Positions 58,172 to 64,000 of a DNA stretch of 64,000 bases are shown one piece after another. The DNA is from Saussurea involucrata (Eukaryota > Streptophyta > Magnoliopsida > Asterales > Asteraceae). The position numbers and the translations under genes are program-made. The notes below the pieces were generated by a model. That model was not told the DNA's origin, ran no database searches, and worked only from the letters and a program-made list of their open reading frames with translations. How positions within the stretch are numbered: position 1 is the stretch's first letter; each line of letters opens with the position of its first letter. Location of the stretch: the NCBI GenBank assembly GCA_033807775.1, contig CM066315.1, positions 7,630,501 through 7,694,500 on the forward strand, in the 5' to 3' direction.

Positions 58172-59880
58172 GTGAATCGAGTTTTTAACAAAGTTATTCA
58201 CGCGAGTTCGAACATGAAATAAAGTTTTGCGTAATTAAGGAGTCGAGTTTCATAATACTAATGTTCAACTCAATTCATTTAAAAGCTCAATTAGACCTTA
58301 CAAATCGAGTTAACCAAGCTGAGTCATTTGAGCATAGTTTTTTTAACCAAACATATTTATATGTTTACAACTTATATAATTAAAATATAAAAATCATCGA
58401 GTTTGAGTAAATAAACGAGTTAATCAATCTTGAGTTCAAGCTCATAAACGTGCATCGAGCTAATAAAAAAATATTTAATCTTGGATCAAGCCCGACGTTG
58501 TAGAACATAATTGAGCTCATAGCAAATATTATTTTTCAAATGGAGCTCGAATAACCTACTACTCGACCCATCCGACTTGTTTATATCTTCCAAATGTGGG
58601 GCTTTATTTGTTAAAAATCTACTATAACTAATAATAGAAAGTTAATGCAATTTCTTACTTAAAAAAACTTTAAATTAATATTTGACCAAATTAAAATTGC
58701 AATCATATATTTTAATCATACCATTTGTACATAGATTACTAAATATGATAATATTATTTTGATGTTATTAATTTTTTTGGAAACATTAGGGATGCTCATG
58801 GTCCGGTTTAAACAGCTTAACCCCAAAAAGATCACAAATGGTTGTTTGGAGAAAATTTAAACCGAGAAGTTTTGTAGCAAATGACCAAACCGGATCATAA
58901 AAGGTGGTCCGGTCTTACCGGTTTAGACAATTTGGGCCTCTTATGACCTTTAACCTAAAAAAACATAAAAAGTTATATCCAACATGAAGTTTCTACTAAT
59001 GTAACATATTAAGAAATAATATACCGAATCATAAAAGAAAACGCTTATATATATATATATAAATAAATTTGAACAAGTTGAATAAAAGTTAAACAATTTA
59101 ATAATAGTTGGATTTTGAACAAATATTGAGCAAGTCGAAACACGATTTGGATTTTAAATTTGATTTTTGATGGGTTTAAAAACGTTGTCGATTTAGATGA
59201 CATGATCAATTGAGAAAATGAAAACTTACAACATAATGTCTTTGATGAACCTTTTTTAATTGAGCCACTCAAGTTGAATTTATAACATGAAAATTTATAT
59301 ATGCTTAATACATGCGTATTTTTGACAGTCAGTCCGCTCAAAAAAAGGGTCAACCCGCAAACCAGGAGGGATCAAATGGTTTAGCTACTTTTCAGACCGG
59401 ACTGGACCGCCAGACCACTCAAACCGCCAAAAACGATAATTTGACTTCGTTTAACCGGTTTAAGCGATCCAACAATTTATTTGAACACCCATAAAAAAAC
59501 ACATAATTTTTAAAAAACAAAATTCACCATCTGGAAAATTCTTACAATCACACAAGATAATTATACAAGCCATCCTTGATTACAAGATTAAACCCATCAT
59601 TCTACATTTTATAATAAAGAAACAAGAACAAAAATAATCACATATATGATGAAAAGACTAGAAAACCCCCCAAAAAATCATTTTGAGTAATTAAGTTTTT
59701 AATTTTTTTTCCTAAAATAAAAACCATTACACTTTTTTTATTCTAAATAATTAAATCTCTAACTTTTTTTAACAAATAAAATAACCATCAAACATTTAAA
59801 AGATTAATTACCTACATTTTTTAACTCAAAAGTTTTCTATGTAGCACCTCAAACAATAGATAATTAATATACAATCACAA
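58134..59880. other. Decayed repeats, no gene
   Basis: 58,134-58,170 (AAAAATTATAG.. GTTGGAGATACTCTAAG) matches the end of the Tourist MITE at 24,150-24,185. 58,430-58,570 has GAGCTCGAATAACCTACTACTCG, related to the sequence at 29,320-29,380. 58,789-59,491 has GGTCCGGTTTAAAC near its start and ACCGGTTTAAGC near its end, and is possibly a decayed foldback element. Confidence 0.5.
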
Positions 59881-60185
59881 GAGTGAATAAACCGGTGGTC
59901 TATGTGGTTTACCCAAACTTTGGATTTGATCCCTATAGTATATCTACGTTGATATTCCCGAACTTTTTGATTTACTTTCACTCATGGTCCATTTATGTTA
60001 AATATAGAAGGACTATGAGTGTAAGTAAATCAAACATGGGGGAACCATGAGTTAGAGTAAAAACATAAGAGGATCATGAGTAAAAGTAAATTAAAAAGTT
60101 ATGAATCACCACCGTAAATAGTGTATTTTAAGGATCAAATCCAAAATTCAAGTAAACCACAAGGACCACCGGTGTAATTCATTAC
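59881..60185. mobile_element. Foldback element of GGTGGTCC family
   Basis: The left end GAGTGAATAAACCGGTGGTC and right end GACCACCGGTGTAATTCAT pair, as do the inner arms (CATGGTCC / GGACCATGAG). Related to 61,538-61,816 but more diverged; no clear duplication. Confidence 0.7.
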
Positions 60186-60651
60186 GAGTTACCTGGGCCA
60201 GAGTTGCATCACGGGCTGGGATCAAAATAAAAGCCCACGTTTATGGGCCTTTTTTATTTACATAGAGAGAGGTATTTTCAACAAATTGTTAAAAGGTGAA
60301 AAATAAAGATTCTGGAGTTAATTTTTGTCTTCAACATGTTCTTAAATCCTTTTTAAAAAATAGGGAAAATACAAAAATAGGTAAAAAAAACTTATAAAAA
60401 ACGAGTGTTTAAGAGATTTTTTTTTCTATCAATAAAAATCATTGAAGCTAAATGTTTAGGAAAGATAAATTATGTTTTATTATATGTATTGTTTTGATGA
60501 TAAAAATAATGCTTTTTTAGTCTTCAAAATAGAAAGAAAAAAACGTTTGGATTTGAATGTAATTTTTTTCATTTTTATCGTATGAGACTTCTTTGGAGTC
60601 TTATAATGGTCTCATAGGTTTAATTGAAATTGAGTGGTCTCACACTTCTAA

Positions 60652-60945
60652 GGGTTGTTTGGCAGTTGCTGAATGGTTTGATGCAGGATGATTAATTGAT
60701 CAGAATGCTTAAGAGGTTCTTATGATATAGTGTAAAATGAATATATGGTTGTTTGTAATTGTTAAGAATGAAATTAGGTCTCTGAATGGTTAAGGGAGAC
60801 CCAAGAGGCCAAAATACACAATTTTTTAGAGGGTCTTAAAACCATTAAGAGGCAGTTTTTTTTTTTGTCAAACAAGATTCACCTCTTAACGATTCAGATG
60901 TTGCCTCTTAATGAAACTATTAAGAGGTAAACAAACATGCCCTTA
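60652..60945. mobile_element. PIF-type MITE
   Basis: The ends AGGGTTGTTTGGCAG and AAACAAACATGCCCT are inverted, with CTA/TTA flanks. The body repeats AAGAGG-type words. Related words lie in the separase intron at 13,120-13,220. Confidence 0.6.
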
Positions 60946-61537
60946 CTAACTGGTCTCACAAGTCTGGTTGGTTTCACATGAACACGACCCTATACATATA
61001 TATAGTTATATACACACACATATATATGTACATATGCTCGTGTGTGTTTTTGGTATCAGACTATCAATATCATAGCAAGACGTCTATTTACAAATTCATG
61101 TAGTTAACAAAACAACATACAGGTTCAATCCATATTGGTGTAAATATACTATATTTAATTTGAAATCATAAGATACATTTGTCTAATATTGATATCTCGA
61201 TGATTAAAATGTCAAAATTTGCTATGATTTAATATTTTATTGTTGTGTGTAATGATAATATATCGAAAATCAAGTAACATATTCCATTAAGACATACATG
61301 TCGCATTGCCTCGGTGAATGATAATTCAGAAAAGCAACATTGCATCAAAACGTGTAACAATTCTCTATTCAGTAAATGAAATATGAGTAATACGTGAATA
61401 TCCAACAATTTCATCATCCAAATTTTGATTGAATATTGAGTAGTATAAAATTGAAAATTGGATGGGTATAAATTATCAAATGCTTTATAAAAATACTTTA
61501 AATTTGTTTTAACAAATTAAGTTATAAATTTATAAAA
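60946..61537. other. Intergenic, nothing recognised
   Basis: AT-rich sequence with short TATATG and CACACA runs. No coding signal seen. Confidence 0.5.
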
Positions 61538-61816
61538 GAGTGAATTACATCGGTGGTCCCTGTGGTTTACCTAAATTTTGGATTTGGTTCCTAAAGTACA
61601 CTATCTACGTAGGTGGTCCCTAACTTTTTGATTTACTTTCACTCATGGTCCTCTTATGCTTAATTTACTTTCACTCATGGTCCTCGTATGTTTAACATAG
61701 AAGAACCACGAGTGAAAGTAAATCAAAAGGTTAGGGACCACCACCGTAGATAGTGTACTTTAGAGACCAAATCCAAATTTTAAGTAAACCACAAGGACCA
61801 GCGGTGTAATTCACTC
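61538..61816. mobile_element. MULE-type foldback MITE with 9-bp TSD
   Basis: Ends GAGTGAATTACATCGGTGG and CCAGCGGTGTAATTCACTC. The TSD TTTATAAAA is perfect (61529-61537, 61817-61825). The arms pair almost completely. Confidence 0.9.
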
Positions 61817-61862
61817 TTTATAAAATGACAAAATTTATAGACAAAGTAATTTTGTGAAATAC

Positions 61863-62140
61863 TTATAAAATAAAGTCTGTTTTTGGTCCTCCAAATTTCA
61901 ACCTATACATTTAGACCCCATATTCAAACATGTTAATTTAAAAAATGTTAAAGTAGAGAAAAATAATAACACAAACCAATCTACCCTCGATTTTAACGGA
62001 CATGGTAAACATCCTTTTGGTGTAGGACCAATTCCATGAAAAGGTACATAACACTAGATGTTATACAAAATAAATGAAGTTTAGAAACCGATTTGATAAA
62101 ACCTCTCATACCACAAGGACCAAACTTGTAATTTACTCAA
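61863..62140. mobile_element. Foldback element, related family
   Basis: The left end AAAGTCTGTTTTTGGTCC and right end GGACCAAACTTGTAATTTAC are partly inverted. More decayed than its neighbours; the limits are approximate. Confidence 0.45.
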
Positions 62141-62150
62141 AATAATATTA

Positions 62151-62474
62151 AAAGTAAATTACACTTTTCGTCCATATGGTTTGCTAAAAATTGTAGATTT
62201 CGTCCTTATGGTTTCAAAAATTTCGGTTTTCGTCCCTGTGGTTTGCATTTCATTTCTATTTTCGTTCCTTAAACAAAAACACTATTTTTAAGTATACAGG
62301 ACTAAAATAGAAATGAACTGTAAACCATAGGGATGAAAATAAAAATTAAATAATAAGGACGAAAAATGTGATGAATTATAAACTATAGGAAGTAAAATTG
62401 CAATTTCAAAACCACAAGGACAAAAATAGAACTTTTAAACAAACCACAGGGACTAAAAATGTAATTTACTTTAC
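62151..62474. mobile_element. Foldback element, related family
   Basis: The ends AAAGTAAATTACACTTTTCGTCC and GGACTAAAAATGTAATTTACTTT pair, as do the inner ATGGTTT / AAACCA words. No clear duplication. Confidence 0.65.
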
Positions 62475-62491
62475 TATAAACAAAGAAAATA

Positions 62492-63889
62492 GAGTAAACT
62501 CTACTTTTGGTCCTTAAGGTATAGTGATTCTTTGAAACAAGGACATGTGGTTTCATAAGTCGACTTTTGGTCCTCATGGTTTTGATTTTGCTCTAGAACC
62601 AGGACCTTGCCACTAACCCCGTTAAAAACCACTGTTAGAGTCAGGGGTATTTTCGTCATTTCACCATTTTGTCCTATTTTTGCAATTCTATTTGTTTTTT
62701 CTTATATTTGTAAAGTATATCAAACTTTAGGGGCCAAATAGGATTACTTCTCTATATATATATATATATATATATTATACTCTGGTTAAGCTCATCACAG
62801 GACCAAACCCCCCCCCCCCTCTCTCTCTCTCTCAGTGAGATTTTCGCAATAACACGACCCAAAGAAGAATAAGGATTGATGATCGACAACTGCTGTTGAG
62901 TTGTTGTTTTCAGTGTGAATATTAAAGTTAATAATGTAAAGGAGACCAAGTAGCACATTTTTGCATAAAAAACAGCAAGATTCTAGTGGTTTTTAGCTAC
63001 TAAAAGTAGTTCTTCGAAAAACCATTTTTGTCGGAGAAATCGCCGAAAAAACGGGTTTTGTCGAAAGTTGATTTTTTCATTGAATTTTTGCTTTCATTTC
63101 ATCACATATCTCTTCGTCAACTTAATTCAATCAGAAAGAAACATTCAGAAATAATTTATGTCAAGAAATTAGTGGTTTTGGGTTGTGAAAAGCTTCTCGC
63201 CGAAAAAACGAGTTGACCGGAAAACCTCGTCGGAGTTTGTATTTTGAACTTTTCGCAGCCTACATCAAAAACTTTTCGCATCAATCTTGCTAGATAAACT
63301 TCTCGCATCAGTCTTCCAAACAGGAGTTCACATCCAACGTGGTAATGGTGGATGGTGGGTGGTAGTGGTGGATGGTGGTTGTAATGGTGGGTGTATATAT
63401 GTATATATAATATTTGTATGTAGATTATCAAAAAAGATGTGTGTGTGTTATGGCCGGAGAAATGGTGGTGGCCAGAGACTGTTATGGCCGTGAACTATTA
63501 TATATATAGGGTTTAGGGTACTGGATGATGCAACCACTGAATGAAGAGTAATGGATGAATGAGATGGTGAATTTGAAGAAGAAGAAGATGATGATGATGT
63601 TTGCATTTTTTTTATGGGGTTATGATTCATAATGTTGGGAGAGATTTGGGAAGAAGATGAAGAGAGAAAGAGAGTGTTACAAGTTGGTCCCTAAAGTTTG
63701 ATATTCTTGACAGAATTAAGAAGAAACAAATAGAATTACAAAAATGGGACAAAATGATGAAATGACGAAAATACCCCTGACTCTAACGGTTGTTTTTAAC
63801 GGGGTTAGTGGCAAGGTCCTAATCTTAAAGCAAAATCAAAACCATGAGGACCAAAAGTCGACTTATGAAACCAAAATTAGAGTTTACTC
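62492..63889. mobile_element. Non-autonomous MULE-like element with about 1 kb cargo
   Basis: Inverted arms of about 210-240 bp (62492-62735 and about 63,680-63,889) share GAGTAAACTCT / AGAGTTTACTC, AAGTCGACTTTTGGTCCTCATGG and its complement, and GCCACTAACCCCGTTAAAAAC. The TSD AAGAAAATA is perfect (62483-62491, 63890-63898). The interior 62,740-63,680 has TA, C and CT runs, a GT-rich stretch and a GAA-rich stretch. No transposase and no recognised gene fragment. Confidence 0.88.
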
Positions 63890-64000
63890 AAGAAAATAAA
63901 AGCAAAAGATGGAGGTTACATGATTGGAGCATAGAAACTGAAAAAGAAGGGCAAAATTTTCCAAATTTAGATATGTTAGGTTATTTTATGCATGTTCAAA

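Overview
This is nuclear DNA from a flowering plant, probably a eudicot. The genes have many introns with AT-rich GT-AG borders, two genes encode plant-type proteins (a separase and a PATRONUS-type securin), and LTR retrotransposons, PIF/Harbinger and MULE-type MITEs and tRNA-derived SINEs fill most of the remaining space. I cannot name the species.

Region 1-15,841 (+) holds the 3' part of a separase (ESP) gene: 24 recognisable exons, ending in the complete peptidase C50 domain with His and Cys catalytic motifs. As written, the frame is broken or a segment is missing at three places in the upstream helical region, so this copy may be decaying. Its introns host an 855-bp copia-derived element with target-site duplication (TSD) and several MITEs. 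Region 17-21 kb holds two gene relics: a lone last exon of plastid-type ribosomal protein L18 (-) and the last exons of a MATE transporter (+). At 21.4-22.7 kb (-) lies a gene for a PATRONUS-like securin, the inhibitor partner of separase. It carries an internal 258-bp duplication that doubles its destruction box. Separase and securin therefore sit about 5.6 kb apart, in convergent orientation.

Region 23.4-26.9 kb contains a Tourist-type MITE and the 3' end plus LTR of an old Ty3/Gypsy element. Region 28.0-38.8 kb (-) is a complete 13-exon gene for peroxisomal glutamate:glyoxylate aminotransferase (481 codons, intact). Its last intron holds a 136-bp tandem array built from its own splice acceptor, and its other introns are full of MITEs and SINEs.

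Region 39-64 kb is almost entirely mobile DNA: nested PIF-type MITEs (one with a 220-bp CCA/CCG core); a young 5-kb gag-only copia-type element whose LTRs each carry eight CGGTATACCG palindromes; a PIF/Harbinger relic; a complete Cassandra TRIM with 5S rRNA-derived LTRs; a young chromovirus (Ty3/Gypsy) with an intact 1,499-codon gag-pol followed directly by a truncated second copy sharing an LTR; and a cluster of foldback elements ending in a 1.4-kb MULE-like element with a perfect 9-bp TSD.

The only genes with a shared role are separase and securin (sister-chromatid release). The aminotransferase acts in photorespiration. The exon models are my own, from reading splice sites and family conservation; no search or RNA evidence was available.
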